A stretch of 64,000 nucleotides of DNA. It comes from Chromatiaceae bacterium. GTDB taxonomy: Bacteria; Pseudomonadota; Gammaproteobacteria; Chromatiales; Chromatiaceae. The position numbers were made by a program, and so were the translations under genes. Positions 47,112 to 55,709 of the stretch are shown one piece after another (within the stretch, counting starts at the first letter, position 1; the number at the start of each line of letters is the position of its first letter). The DNA is taken from assembly GCA_024235215.1 (NCBI GenBank), contig JACKMU010000007.1, forward strand, positions 257,315 through 321,314. Direction: 5' to 3'. The notes below the pieces were generated by a model. That model was given only the letters and a program-made list of their open reading frames with translations, did not search any database and was not told where the DNA came from.

Positions 47112-48028
47112 GCCGTTACCGGACATTGTTCAGACAGTCGGCATTGCTCTATCGCTTCCGCCGTGACAAGGTGGCCATTGCCAGTTTCAGCATCCTGCTG
47201 CTGTTGTTGATAATCAGTTTCGCGGCGCCGTTTATCGCACCGTTCAACCCCTACGACCCTACCCAGATCGACATCATGGACTCCAATCTGCCACCGGTCT
47301 GGCAGACGGACGGAGATGCCCGTTTCACCCTCGGTACCGACACCCAGGGACGCGATATCTGGAGCACCATGCTCTACGGCACCCGTATCTCCATTACCAT
47401 CGGGCTGTTCGCGGTGCTGCTGCAGTCACTGCTGGGTATCGCAATGGGACTGGCAGCCGGCTATTACGGCGGACGTCTGGACAGCTTCCTGATGCGTCTG
47501 GCCGATATCCAGCTCTCCTTCTCCACCCTGATGGTCGCGATTGTCGTGCTGGCCGTTTTCCAGGCGGCTTTCGGCTCTGAACTTTATAACGAGCTGGCCA
47601 TCTTCATGTTGATCCTGGTGATCGGCATCGCCGAGTGGCCCCAATACGCGCGCACCGTTCGCGCCTCGGTGTTGGCGGAGAAAAAGAAGGAGTATGTGGA
47701 TGCGGTGCGGGTGATCGGTCTCAGCCGCCGGCGCATCATGTTCCGGCACATTCTGCCCAATACCCTCTCGCCGATCCTGGTGATCTCAACGGTGCAGGTG
47801 GCGAATGCGATCATGAGCGAAGCGGCGCTCTCCTTTCTCGGGCTGGGCATGCCGGTGAATCAGCCCTCCCTTGGATCCCTGATCAACAGCGGCTTCCAGT
47901 ACATTCTCAGCGGCTCCTGGTGGATCACCACCTTCCCGGCGCTGTTGCTGATCCTGCTGGTGTTGGTGATCAATCTGCTGGGCGACTGGCTGCGTGACGT
48001 ACTCAATCCCAAGCTCTACAAGGAGTGA
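47108..48028 (+). CDS. ABC importer permease (DppC/OppC-type)
   Basis: 306 residues from the ATG at 47108, which overlaps the previous stop by 4 nt; the frame is open further upstream only inside that gene. It has an N-terminal helix followed by the periplasmic LGTDTQGRDIWSTMLYGTR motif typical of DppC, five further helices and the EAA-type loop YVDAVRVIGLSRRRIMFRHILPN. It pairs with the preceding permease. Confidence 0.92.
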   Translation: MSRYRTLFRQSALLYRFRRDKVAIASFSILLLLLIISFAAPFIAPFNPYDPTQIDIMDSNLPPVWQTDGDARFTLGTDTQGRDIWSTMLYGTRISITIGLFAVLLQSLLGIAMGLAAGYYGGRLDSFLMRLADIQLSFSTLMVAIVVLAVFQAAFGSELYNELAIFMLILVIGIAEWPQYARTVRASVLAEKKKEYVDAVRVIGLSRRRIMFRHILPNTLSPILVISTVQVANAIMSEAALSFLGLGMPVNQPSLGSLINSGFQYILSGSWWITTFPALLLILLVLVINLLGDWLRDVLNPKLYKE

Positions 48029-48031
48029 TGC

Positions 48032-49006
48032 ATGGCGCTGCTCGAAGTCAGAAACCTGGAGGTGAAATTTCCACTGCGGCAGGGGGAGCTGACCGCACTG
48101 CGCGATGTCAGCTTCTCGCTCGATCCGGGTGAACGGCTGGGAATCGTCGGGGAAAGCGGCGCCGGAAAATCGGTGGCGGCATTCGCCATCCTGAATCTGA
48201 TCGGCCGACCAGGCTATATTGCAGGCGGTCAGGTGCTGTTCGAGGGGCGTGACCTGAGCAGGTTGAGCGCCACCGAACTGCGCCACATCCGGGGAAACCG
48301 CATCAGCATGATCTTTCAGGACCCGATGATGACCCTGAATCCGGTGTTGACCATCGGCACCCAGATGATCGAGTCGCTGCAGGCACATCGCGCTATCAGC
48401 TACACGGAAGCCCGGACGCTGGCGATCGAAAAACTGCGCACCGTCTCCATCCCCTCTCCCGACGCGCGCATCGATCAATATCCGCACGAACTTTCCGGTG
48501 GGATGCGTCAGCGCGTGGTGATCGCGATCGCGCTGTTGACCGATCCGACCATCATCATCGCGGATGAACCGACCACGGCACTGGACGTGACCATCCAGGC
48601 CGAGATCATGGAGCTGTTACTGGCACTGTGCGAAAACTTCTCTGTCGCGCTGATTCTGATCACCCACGATCTGGGGGTGGTTGCCCAGGTGACCCAGCGC
48701 GCGATCGTGATGTACGCCGGGCGCATCGTCGAGGAGGGCGCAACCCGCAGCATCATCGACAGTGCGCGTCATCCTTACACCCAAGGGCTGATCAACGCGC
48801 TACCGGAGCGCACCAGACCGGGAGAGCGGCTGAATCAGATACCCGGTTTGATGCCGTCCCTGCTGGATATTCCGGCGGGTTGCGCGTTTCATCCGCGCTG
48901 CCCCCATACGCTGACGGTCTGCCGCTTCGAGGTACCCGACTATAGCGGCAGTGCCCAGCGGCGCGTAGCCTGCCACTGGGCGGGTGCTCACGGGGAGGTG
49001 CTGTGA
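48032..49006 (+). CDS. ABC importer ATPase (DppD/OppD-type)
   Basis: 324 residues. Walker A is GESGAGKSV (about 39-47), the signature is LSGGMRQRV, and Walker B is IIADEPTTALD. The C-terminal extension with CAFHPRCPH carries the cysteines found in oligopeptide-type ATPases, where an Fe-S cluster can bind. It is one of two ATPases energising the importer and overlaps the next gene by 4 nt. Confidence 0.92.
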   Translation: MALLEVRNLEVKFPLRQGELTALRDVSFSLDPGERLGIVGESGAGKSVAAFAILNLIGRPGYIAGGQVLFEGRDLSRLSATELRHIRGNRISMIFQDPMMTLNPVLTIGTQMIESLQAHRAISYTEARTLAIEKLRTVSIPSPDARIDQYPHELSGGMRQRVVIAIALLTDPTIIIADEPTTALDVTIQAEIMELLLALCENFSVALILITHDLGVVAQVTQRAIVMYAGRIVEEGATRSIIDSARHPYTQGLINALPERTRPGERLNQIPGLMPSLLDIPAGCAFHPRCPHTLTVCRFEVPDYSGSAQRRVACHWAGAHGEVL

Positions 49007-50055
49007 GCGCTGCGACCGGACGGATGCAGGTTGGCGGCACGACCGGCGACCCGCTGATCAAAGTGGAGCGGCTCAGCAAGTCATTTCCGCTGACCAGTGG
49101 TCTCCTCGAGCAACTGCGCTTCGAGCAGGGACGGCTGGTACGCAAACGCGAGCAGATCCAGGCGATCAACGATGTCGATCTGAATGTGCAACGCGGGGAG
49201 GCGCTCTGCGTGGTCGGCGAAAGCGGCTGCGGCAAATCGACACTGGCGCGTGTGGTGATGGGCCTGCTGCCACCCAGCACCGGCCACGTCTATTTCGAAA
49301 ACCGCCGCATCGACCAACTCTCAGCGGAAAAACTGCTGCCCTTCCGGCGCCGCATGCAGATGATCTTCCAGAATCCCTACGCCTCGCTCAACCCACGGAT
49401 GACAGTGAAACAGACGCTGGAGGAACCGGTCCGATTTCATCACCCCGGCATCTCCCCAGCAGAACTCAGCGATAAGATCATCGAGGTGATGCGCTCGGTC
49501 GGCGTGGATCCGGGTTGGAATGAACGCTTCCCGCATGAGTTCTCGGGTGGCCAGCGCCAGCGCATCTCGATCGCCCGGGCGCTGATGATGGACCCCGAAT
49601 TTATCGTGGCGGACGAGCCCATCTCGGCATTGGACGTTTCCATTCAGGCACAGGTGCTCAACCTGCTGATGGAGACGCAGGCACAGCGCTCGCTCACCTA
49701 TCTCTTCATTACCCATGACCTCTCGGTGGTCGAGCACTTCGGCACCCGTGTGGCGGTGATGTACCTGGGAGCCTTGTGTGAGCTGGCAAAGACCCGCACC
49801 CTGTTCCAGCAACCGCGCCATCCCTACACCCAGGCACTGCTCAGCGCCATTCCGAAACTGAGCCAGAACCGCCCCAGTCACAAGCAGCTGCTGGGCGAGG
49901 TGCCGACTCCCATCAATCTGCCCGGCGGCTGCTTCTTCCACCCGCGCTGCATCCACGCCAACGAGCGTTGCCGCCAGGAGCGGCCGATACTAAACGCCAC
50001 CGGTGCAGAGACGCTGGTGGCCTGCCATGCGGTCGCAGAGGGGCGTCTGGGGTAG
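49003..50055 (+). CDS. ABC importer ATPase (DppF/OppF-type)
   Basis: 350 residues with a GTG start inside the stop region of the previous gene. Walker A is GESGCGKST, the signature FSGGQRQRI, Walker B IVADEPISALD. A C-terminal GCFFHPRCIH region with cysteines matches the OppF type. It is the last gene of the importer operon. A G-run-rich stretch follows the stop. Confidence 0.92.
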   Translation: MSAATGRMQVGGTTGDPLIKVERLSKSFPLTSGLLEQLRFEQGRLVRKREQIQAINDVDLNVQRGEALCVVGESGCGKSTLARVVMGLLPPSTGHVYFENRRIDQLSAEKLLPFRRRMQMIFQNPYASLNPRMTVKQTLEEPVRFHHPGISPAELSDKIIEVMRSVGVDPGWNERFPHEFSGGQRQRISIARALMMDPEFIVADEPISALDVSIQAQVLNLLMETQAQRSLTYLFITHDLSVVEHFGTRVAVMYLGALCELAKTRTLFQQPRHPYTQALLSAIPKLSQNRPSHKQLLGEVPTPINLPGGCFFHPRCIHANERCRQERPILNATGAETLVACHAVAEGRLG

Positions 50056-50099
50056 GGCCGAGGGCTTGGGGGCTAGGGCCAAGGGCCGCGGATTAGGGA
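50047..50099 (+). repeat. G-run-rich stretch downstream of the importer operon
   Basis: Short repeats of the pattern GGGxx(A/T)GGG (runs of 3-5 G separated by 3-4 nt) lie directly after the last importer gene. The spacing would allow a G-quadruplex on the plus strand. Similar low-complexity stretches occur between genes in some gammaproteobacteria; a function is not evident. Confidence 0.4.
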
Positions 50100-50180
50100 A
50101 GAGGTAGTGGTTTTCTTCGATATTCGGCTCTCGACCCCTACCAGCAGCATCGGGTTCGGGTTGCGCCGCTCTCGTCGGCG

Positions 50181-51938
50181 CTATATCTCTTCCAGTGCCA
50201 GCAGGCTGGCGATCGTGCGCCGCAATGCACTCGGATCGATCGGCTTGTGCATCAACGGCAGACCACTGGCATAGACATCGCGCAGCTGCTTTGCCGAAGT
50301 GTCACCGGTGATCAGAATTCCGGGCAACTTCCGCCCCAGTTCCCGATTGATTCTGGCGATCAGCTTCACCCCGGTCCAGCCGTCGGGAAGACGGTAGTCG
50401 AGCAGCGCCATATCGATCTCGGCAGCGTGCGCTCTGCACAACGCCAGTGCCTGCGCCGCATCCGTGGCAGTCAATACCCGAAAGCCCCACAGTTCCAACA
50501 CTCTCACACTGGCTTTCAGCACATTCTCGTCATCGTCCACCAGCAGCAGAGTTCCATTGTCGTCCGTTCCCGTCTGGAAAACGGGTTCATCGCGCCCGGG
50601 TAGAACGGCTCCGGCGTTTCCGACCGGTACCTCGAGGGTGAAGACCGAGCCTCTGCCGAGCCGTGACCTGGCCTGCAGCGACAATCCGAGCAGCTTCGCC
50701 ATGCGCATCGCGATTGTCAATCCAAGGCCAAGTCCCTGATGCCGGTTTCTCGCCGGATTCCCCAGCTGGTAGAACTCCTCGAATATGGTATCCAGCTGAT
50801 CGGCTGGAATCCCCTCACCCTGATCCCAGACCTCGATGCGCCGCATCGCTCCCGAGCGACGACAGCCGATCAGAATCCTGCCTCCGCAGGTGTGCCGCAC
50901 TGCATTGGAGATCAGATTCTGCATGATGCGGGCCAACAGATCGGGATCGGTGTGCAGCGTTGCGTTGCACGGAAACAGGCGTATTCGGGTATCCTGCTCC
51001 GCCGCCTGCGCCTTGAACTGATTGCGCATCTCCTGCAGAAAAGGAGCGGCTGCAAAACTGCGGATATCAGGCCGGAATCCCCCGGCATCCAGTTTGCTGA
51101 TGTCCAGCAGCGAATTCAGCAACGTCTCCATCACCTGCACCGTAGCGAGCATGTCGTGGAGAATCTGTCCGATCTGCGCATCCGGATGTTTCAATTGGAG
51201 CGCACTGATCAGCAGCGTCAATGCCTGCAGCGGTTGCCGCAGGTCATGATTGGCCGCGGCAAGAAAGCGGGTTTTCGCCTGGTTGGCCCGTTCCGCCGTC
51301 TCCTTCGCCTCGAACAACGAGCGCTCCATGCGCTTGCGCTTGGCGATATCCCGCTGCAGTTTTATATTGGACTCCATCAATTCGTGCGTCTGTGCCGCGA
51401 CCTGTTCCTCCAGCCGCTGCTTGTGGGCGAGCAGTTCACGCTTGGCGTTCTTCAGCGCTGTGGTATCCGCCAACGAACCCACCGAAGCCGGTTTTCCATC
51501 GAAGGTGGTCGCTTTGCCCCAGACGGTCGCGTCGAATAGCGAGCCATCCTTGCGCTGACACTTGATTTCGTAGGGAATGCCCGGTTCACCTTCCGCCCGC
51601 CGCAACAGGTTTTCCCGTACCTGTTCCCGGTGCACTTCCGCCACCAGCTCAACCGGACCCAGTCTGTTCTCCAGCTCCTCCACCCGGTATCCGAACATCT
51701 CGGCCATCTTTGGATTGACGTAGCGGAACAGCAGATCCTGAATCACATAGATGCCCACCAGTCCGGTATCCATGGTGTTGCGGTACTTCTCTTCGCTCTC
51801 CCGCAACGCCTTCTCCACTTCGGACCGTCCGGCGGCGACCTGCTCCAACTCAGCCACCCTCCGCCGCAGCGCGACAACCTCCTGCTCCAGTTCAGCGCTG
51901 TTCGTCTTTCCGTCGTCCACAGTTATCGCGTGCGTCAC
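50181..51938 (-). CDS. Hybrid sensor histidine kinase (PAS, HisKA, HATPase, REC)
   Basis: 585 residues, no membrane helix, so probably cytoplasmic. A coiled coil (about 15-45) is followed by a PAS domain (about 48-165), a second coiled coil, the phosphoacceptor in AANHDLRQPLQAL, an ATPase domain with GLGLGLTIAMRM, and a C-terminal REC with VDDDEN and acceptor Asp in LLDYRLPDG. The RQPLQAL HisKA type with a fused REC is common in kinases controlling NarL-type regulators, but none is nearby. It is convergent with the importer operon and divergent from yedK. Confidence 0.9.
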   Translation of the reverse strand: MTHAITVDDGKTNSAELEQEVVALRRRVAELEQVAAGRSEVEKALRESEEKYRNTMDTGLVGIYVIQDLLFRYVNPKMAEMFGYRVEELENRLGPVELVAEVHREQVRENLLRRAEGEPGIPYEIKCQRKDGSLFDATVWGKATTFDGKPASVGSLADTTALKNAKRELLAHKQRLEEQVAAQTHELMESNIKLQRDIAKRKRMERSLFEAKETAERANQAKTRFLAAANHDLRQPLQALTLLISALQLKHPDAQIGQILHDMLATVQVMETLLNSLLDISKLDAGGFRPDIRSFAAAPFLQEMRNQFKAQAAEQDTRIRLFPCNATLHTDPDLLARIMQNLISNAVRHTCGGRILIGCRRSGAMRRIEVWDQGEGIPADQLDTIFEEFYQLGNPARNRHQGLGLGLTIAMRMAKLLGLSLQARSRLGRGSVFTLEVPVGNAGAVLPGRDEPVFQTGTDDNGTLLLVDDDENVLKASVRVLELWGFRVLTATDAAQALALCRAHAAEIDMALLDYRLPDGWTGVKLIARINRELGRKLPGILITGDTSAKQLRDVYASGLPLMHKPIDPSALRRTIASLLALEEI

Positions 51939-52089
51939 TATTACTCCCTCAGATTCCCGGTAGCATAACGCTGCAGTGGTATTAGGATCTATCGGCTTGT
52001 GACAACCGGCCTGTCTGACAGATCACCGGAAATCCGCTGACAAGCAGCGCGGACCTCGATCCCGACGCGGGCTGTGTTACATTGATCCC

Positions 52090-52761
52090 ATGTGCGGACG
52101 CTTCAATCTGATCACCGATGCCCAGGCGCTGATCGATTTTTTCGAATTGAGCAGTGGTGTGACGGTCACGCCGCGTTACAACATCTCTCCGTCACAGAAT
52201 CTGCTGGCGGTGCGCCAGCACGACTCCCGACGGGAAGCGCTGCCGTTGCACTGGGGACTGCTGCCGCATTGGGTAAAGGATCGCAAAACCGCCTTCAAAA
52301 TGATCAATGCGCGCGCGGAGACGGTGGCAGAGAAACCCGCATTCCGCAACGCACTGCGCCACCGCCGTTGTCTGATTCCGGCCAGTGGTTTCTATGAGTG
52401 GCGCGCGACTGAAAAGGGGGTCAAGCAACCGTACCACATCAGACCCAAGGAGGGCGGGCTGATGGCTTTCGCCGGTTTATGGGAGAGCTGGAGTGGTGCC
52501 GACGGAGAGCACATCGAATCCTGCACCATCATCGTCACCACGGCCAATGAGACGCTGCGTCCGATTCATGATCGCATGCCGGTGATTGTGCCGCGCGAAC
52601 AGCACACCCTCTGGTTGGACACGGCGATTCAGGCGCCGGATCGGCTCAAGCCGTTGTTGATCCCCTGTCCGGAGGAGGTGCTGGTCGCCTATCCGGTGAG
52701 CAGGATGGTGGGAAACCCCGCCAATGACGGGCCGGAGTGTGTAGTGCCACTGTCACCATAG
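52090..52761 (+). CDS. yedK: SRAP-domain protein (YedK/HMCES)
   Basis: 223 residues. After Met removal the catalytic Cys is N-terminal (MCGRFNL), which forms a covalent crosslink to abasic sites in single-stranded DNA. Also present are RYNISPSQ, the SGFYEW motif and the His in PIHDRMPVI. Length is standard. It is convergent with arfB. Often called SOS-response-associated; no LexA box is clear upstream. Confidence 0.92.
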   Translation: MCGRFNLITDAQALIDFFELSSGVTVTPRYNISPSQNLLAVRQHDSRREALPLHWGLLPHWVKDRKTAFKMINARAETVAEKPAFRNALRHRRCLIPASGFYEWRATEKGVKQPYHIRPKEGGLMAFAGLWESWSGADGEHIESCTIIVTTANETLRPIHDRMPVIVPREQHTLWLDTAIQAPDRLKPLLIPCPEEVLVAYPVSRMVGNPANDGPECVVPLSP

Positions 52762-52781
52762 CGCATCCAGTCAAAACCCGG

Positions 52782-53198
52782 TTACTCATCGACCCGTCCA
52801 CGCAACGATTTGATGCGTCCGCGCCAGTTTTTTTGCTCCAGACGTTTGCGCTGCGAGTTCAGCGTGGGTTTGGTCGCTATGCGTCTTTTGCGCTGTCCGG
52901 TCACGCTGCTGATGATCTGCAGCAGACGCTGCAGTGCCTCTGCGCGGTTCTTCTCCTGACTGCGGTATCGCTGCGCCTTCAGGATGATCACTCCCTCGCT
53001 ACTGATGCGCTGGTCGGAGAGACGCAACAGTCGCGCCTTGCACTCTTCCGGCAGGCTGGAAGCGCGGATGTCAAAGCGAAGATGGATCGCTGTTGAAACC
53101 TTGTTCACGTTTTGACCACCCGCGCCCTGGGCGCGGATGGCGGTCACCTCGATCTCGTTTTCGGGAATGGTGAGGCTGCCCGGAAGTTTGAATGGCAT
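52782..53198 (-). CDS. arfB: Alternative ribosome-rescue factor ArfB
   Basis: 138 residues from the ATG at 53198; an in-frame GTG at 53228 would overlap msrB. The GGQ motif in RAQGAGGQNVNKV (about 21-33) is the peptidyl-tRNA hydrolysis motif, and the basic C-terminal tail (LNSQRKRLEQKNWRGRIKSLRGR) is the ArfB element that enters the empty mRNA channel of stalled ribosomes. Length matches E. coli YaeJ (140). It is downstream of msrB on the same strand. Confidence 0.93.
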   Translation of the reverse strand: MPFKLPGSLTIPENEIEVTAIRAQGAGGQNVNKVSTAIHLRFDIRASSLPEECKARLLRLSDQRISSEGVIILKAQRYRSQEKNRAEALQRLLQIISSVTGQRKRRIATKPTLNSQRKRLEQKNWRGRIKSLRGRVDE

Positions 53199-53224
53199 TA
53201 CACGCTTCTCGCTGAGCTTTCCGT

Positions 53225-53884
53225 TCACTCCTCCAACAGCGGCAGCAGCTCGGAATAACCGCTTGCGGCCATCTCCTCTTTGGGAATGAATTTGAGCGAT
53301 GCCGAATTCATGCAGTAGCGCAAGCCGGTCGGTGCCGGCCCGTCCTTGAAGACGTGGCCCAGATGCGAATCGCCGATCTTACTGCGCACCTCCTGGCGCG
53401 GTATGAGCAGTTTGAAATCGGTCTTCTGCACGATGTTCTCATCGGAAATCGGCCGGGTGAAGCTGGGCCAACCGGTTCCCGAGTCGTACTTGTCACGCGA
53501 AGAGAAGAGCGGCTCGCCGCTGACTATATCCACATAGATCCCCTCCCGCTTCTCATTCCAGTACTCGTTGCGAAACGGTGGTTCGGTACTATCCTGCTGA
53601 GTCACCTCATACTGCAGCGGCGTCAGTCTGTCTCTCAACTCCTCATCAGAAGGTTTCATATAATTATCCTCCTTGGTCATGCGCTTATTATTCACTGTAC
53701 TCTGCACGATCATTTCAGCATGCTGGGATCGTTGCGGCAATCGATCCTGGCCAGAGTCAGGGTCGTTGCCCGCAATCTCTTGCGCCGGAGTTGCAAGCCC
53801 GGCAGCCTGCTGCACAGCAGGGAGATTCTGCTGCAGACCGACGGCTCCGGCAACTATCGCGACAGTTAAATAGTACCTTTTCAT
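53225..53884 (-). CDS. msrB: Peptide-methionine (R)-S-oxide reductase, two possible starts
   Basis: 219 residues from the ATG at 53884, which has GGAGTG upstream and encodes a hydrophobic signal-like N-terminus. A second in-frame ATG at 53659 is preceded by a full AAGGAGG (53668-53674) at ideal spacing and would give a standard cytoplasmic MsrB of 144 residues. The enzyme reduces Met-R-sulfoxide. Motifs DSGTGWPSF, GDSHLGHVF and the catalytic Cys in GLRYCMNSASL are present; the two zinc-binding CxxC pairs are absent, as in the zinc-free subtype. The downstream arfB start overlaps closely. Confidence 0.9.
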   Translation of the reverse strand: MKRYYLTVAIVAGAVGLQQNLPAVQQAAGLATPAQEIAGNDPDSGQDRLPQRSQHAEMIVQSTVNNKRMTKEDNYMKPSDEELRDRLTPLQYEVTQQDSTEPPFRNEYWNEKREGIYVDIVSGEPLFSSRDKYDSGTGWPSFTRPISDENIVQKTDFKLLIPRQEVRSKIGDSHLGHVFKDGPAPTGLRYCMNSASLKFIPKEEMAASGYSELLPLLEE

Positions 53885-53965
53885 CTGTTTACACTCCTTC
53901 AGGCTGCGGACACTGCCGCACCCGGTTGATCTCTATTGTGGTTTATCTGACCCGGAAAACCGGGA

Positions 53966-54697
53966 TTAATTCGTCAGCCAGCCTCCGGTCGCCTGCAGAG
54001 GCTGCAGATTGTGCGGGCGGCTGACCCAGGCTGCCAAACCTCTGGTTGCATCCGACGTGTCGTGAAGCGCGGGCAATTCCAGCCGCCAACTGCCGTCCGC
54101 GGATTGCTGCGACCCCTGTTGCAGCACAACGAAATCGTGCCGCAGTTCCCTGCCGGCGTTCTCTCCCCGGCTGACTCGATTGGAGAGACCGCAGCCAAGC
54201 AGCGCCACGTTGAACACCAGAGGTTCGGATGCGCCAGTGTAAGTTGCACTGACCGTGGTGTCGGCGATGCTCACCCGCAGCTCCGCCGCCTCCTCCTCCG
54301 CCAGGGGCAAGGCACCGCCCCGGAACCATCCGCGCCACTCTCTGCCGTTGACCAGCAAACCAGGCGTATAGACGCTGCGGATATTTCCCTGCTGCTGATG
54401 GGTGCGTTGGCGATCGCTGTACTGCGGGCTGGCGAAACGGTCCGACCAGCCGATGTAGTCCCAGTAGTCGACGTGGAACGCCATCGGGACCAATCCACTC
54501 CACAGGCGAGGGTCCTGCTTGAGACGGGACAGCCAGGCGTCCGCTGGTGGGCAGCTGCTGCACCCCTCCGAGGTGAACAGCTCGATCGTCGACACCCTGC
54601 CCGTTCCACTGGTGAAACGCTGAGGATCTGCTGCCTCGGCCGCCGGTGACAGCAGCAGCAGTGTCAGGACCAACCTGGCCGGATTGAAAAAGGACAT
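53966..54697 (-). CDS. DUF1223 thioredoxin-like exported protein
   Basis: 243 residues from the ATG at 54697 with GGAGAG upstream. A signal peptide (RLVLTLLLLSPAAEAA) is followed by VSTIELFTSEGCSSCPPADAW, with a CxxC redox pair in a thioredoxin-like fold and the conserved HVDYWDYIGW. This matches DUF1223 proteins of unknown substrate, secreted to the periplasm. It precedes msrB on the same strand by 81 bp, so a shared role in envelope redox repair is possible (inference). Confidence 0.85.
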   Translation of the reverse strand: MSFFNPARLVLTLLLLSPAAEAADPQRFTSGTGRVSTIELFTSEGCSSCPPADAWLSRLKQDPRLWSGLVPMAFHVDYWDYIGWSDRFASPQYSDRQRTHQQQGNIRSVYTPGLLVNGREWRGWFRGGALPLAEEEAAELRVSIADTTVSATYTGASEPLVFNVALLGCGLSNRVSRGENAGRELRHDFVVLQQGSQQSADGSWRLELPALHDTSDATRGLAAWVSRPHNLQPLQATGGWLTN

Positions 54698-54926
54698 GCT
54701 CACTCTCCAGTCGGAAATCGGGGTCAGAGTCAAATTATCCGGTTTACCCGTGCCAACCCACGAACCCGGAAGATTGACTCCGAGCTCCTATTTTCAGCTT
54801 TCGATTAACGTCACCATCACGAGAAAATCACAAATTGGTAAACTCCGGACGCCTCGAAACGCGGTTTGCAGCATCGAGGTTGCGGAGATTGACACCGGTT
54901 TCCTAGTACTAGTGTGACAGAGGGGT

Positions 54927-55709
54927 CTAAAGCGGTTGACGGGAGTTCGAATCAATTCTCTGCCGCACCGCCTCATACAGGCAGATGCCGGCGGCGACCG
55001 ATACATTCAGGCTCTCGACCACACCATGCATGGGCAGACTGACCAGATGGTCGCACGCTTCCTGGGTGAGCCGGCGCATACCCCGCTCCTCCCCCCCCAT
55101 GATCAGTGCCAGTGGACCCGTCAGATCGGCTGCGTAGATCCGTTCCCCGGAGTCGCCGGCAGTGCCGACCAGCCAGATCCCATGCGACTGTTTCAGCCGT
55201 TTCAGCGTGCGCGCCAGATTGGTGACCTGAAAAAAAGGGGTACTCTCCGCTGCCCCGCTGGCCACCTTGCAGGCTACCGGAGTCAGTCCGACCGATCTGT
55301 CCCTAGGCGCAATCACCGCGTGTACGCCCGCCGCATCCGCACTGCGCAGGCAGGCACCGAGATTGTGCGGATCCTGAACACCATCGAGTATCAGCAGCAA
55401 CGGAGGTTCGTTCAGACCATCCAGCAGTTGATCGAGCAGGTTCTCCCCCTGCGCTTTGGGAAGCAGCGTGCGGGCGACCACACCCTGATGATTGATCCCC
55501 GGAACCAGCCGGTCTAGCTGGTCACGGGTGGCCGGCTGGATGACGACTCCCGACCTGTGCGCCAGCGTGGCTATCTCACCGATACGCTGATCCTGGCGCC
55601 GCGACTCGACCCACAACTCGACGATCGCAGCAGCGCCGTGGCGCAGCGCGGTGCGTACGCTGTGCAAGCCGGCAACCAGCTGGGTCGCATCATTTCCCTT
55701 ACCGGTCAT
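54927..55709 (-). CDS. rlmB: 23S rRNA (guanosine-2'-O)-methyltransferase RlmB
   Basis: 260 residues. SpoU-type SPOUT methyltransferase: an N-terminal substrate-binding domain (AGLHSVRTALRHG) and the SpoU motifs ILDGVQDPHNLGACLRSADAAG, IMGGEERGM and the knotted SLNVSVAAGI near the C-terminus. It methylates G2251 in E. coli 23S rRNA. Its start overlaps the rnr stop by 4 nt, the conserved rnr-rlmB order of gammaproteobacteria. Confidence 0.95.
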   Translation of the reverse strand: MTGKGNDATQLVAGLHSVRTALRHGAAAIVELWVESRRQDQRIGEIATLAHRSGVVIQPATRDQLDRLVPGINHQGVVARTLLPKAQGENLLDQLLDGLNEPPLLLILDGVQDPHNLGACLRSADAAGVHAVIAPRDRSVGLTPVACKVASGAAESTPFFQVTNLARTLKRLKQSHGIWLVGTAGDSGERIYAADLTGPLALIMGGEERGMRRLTQEACDHLVSLPMHGVVESLNVSVAAGICLYEAVRQRIDSNSRQPL

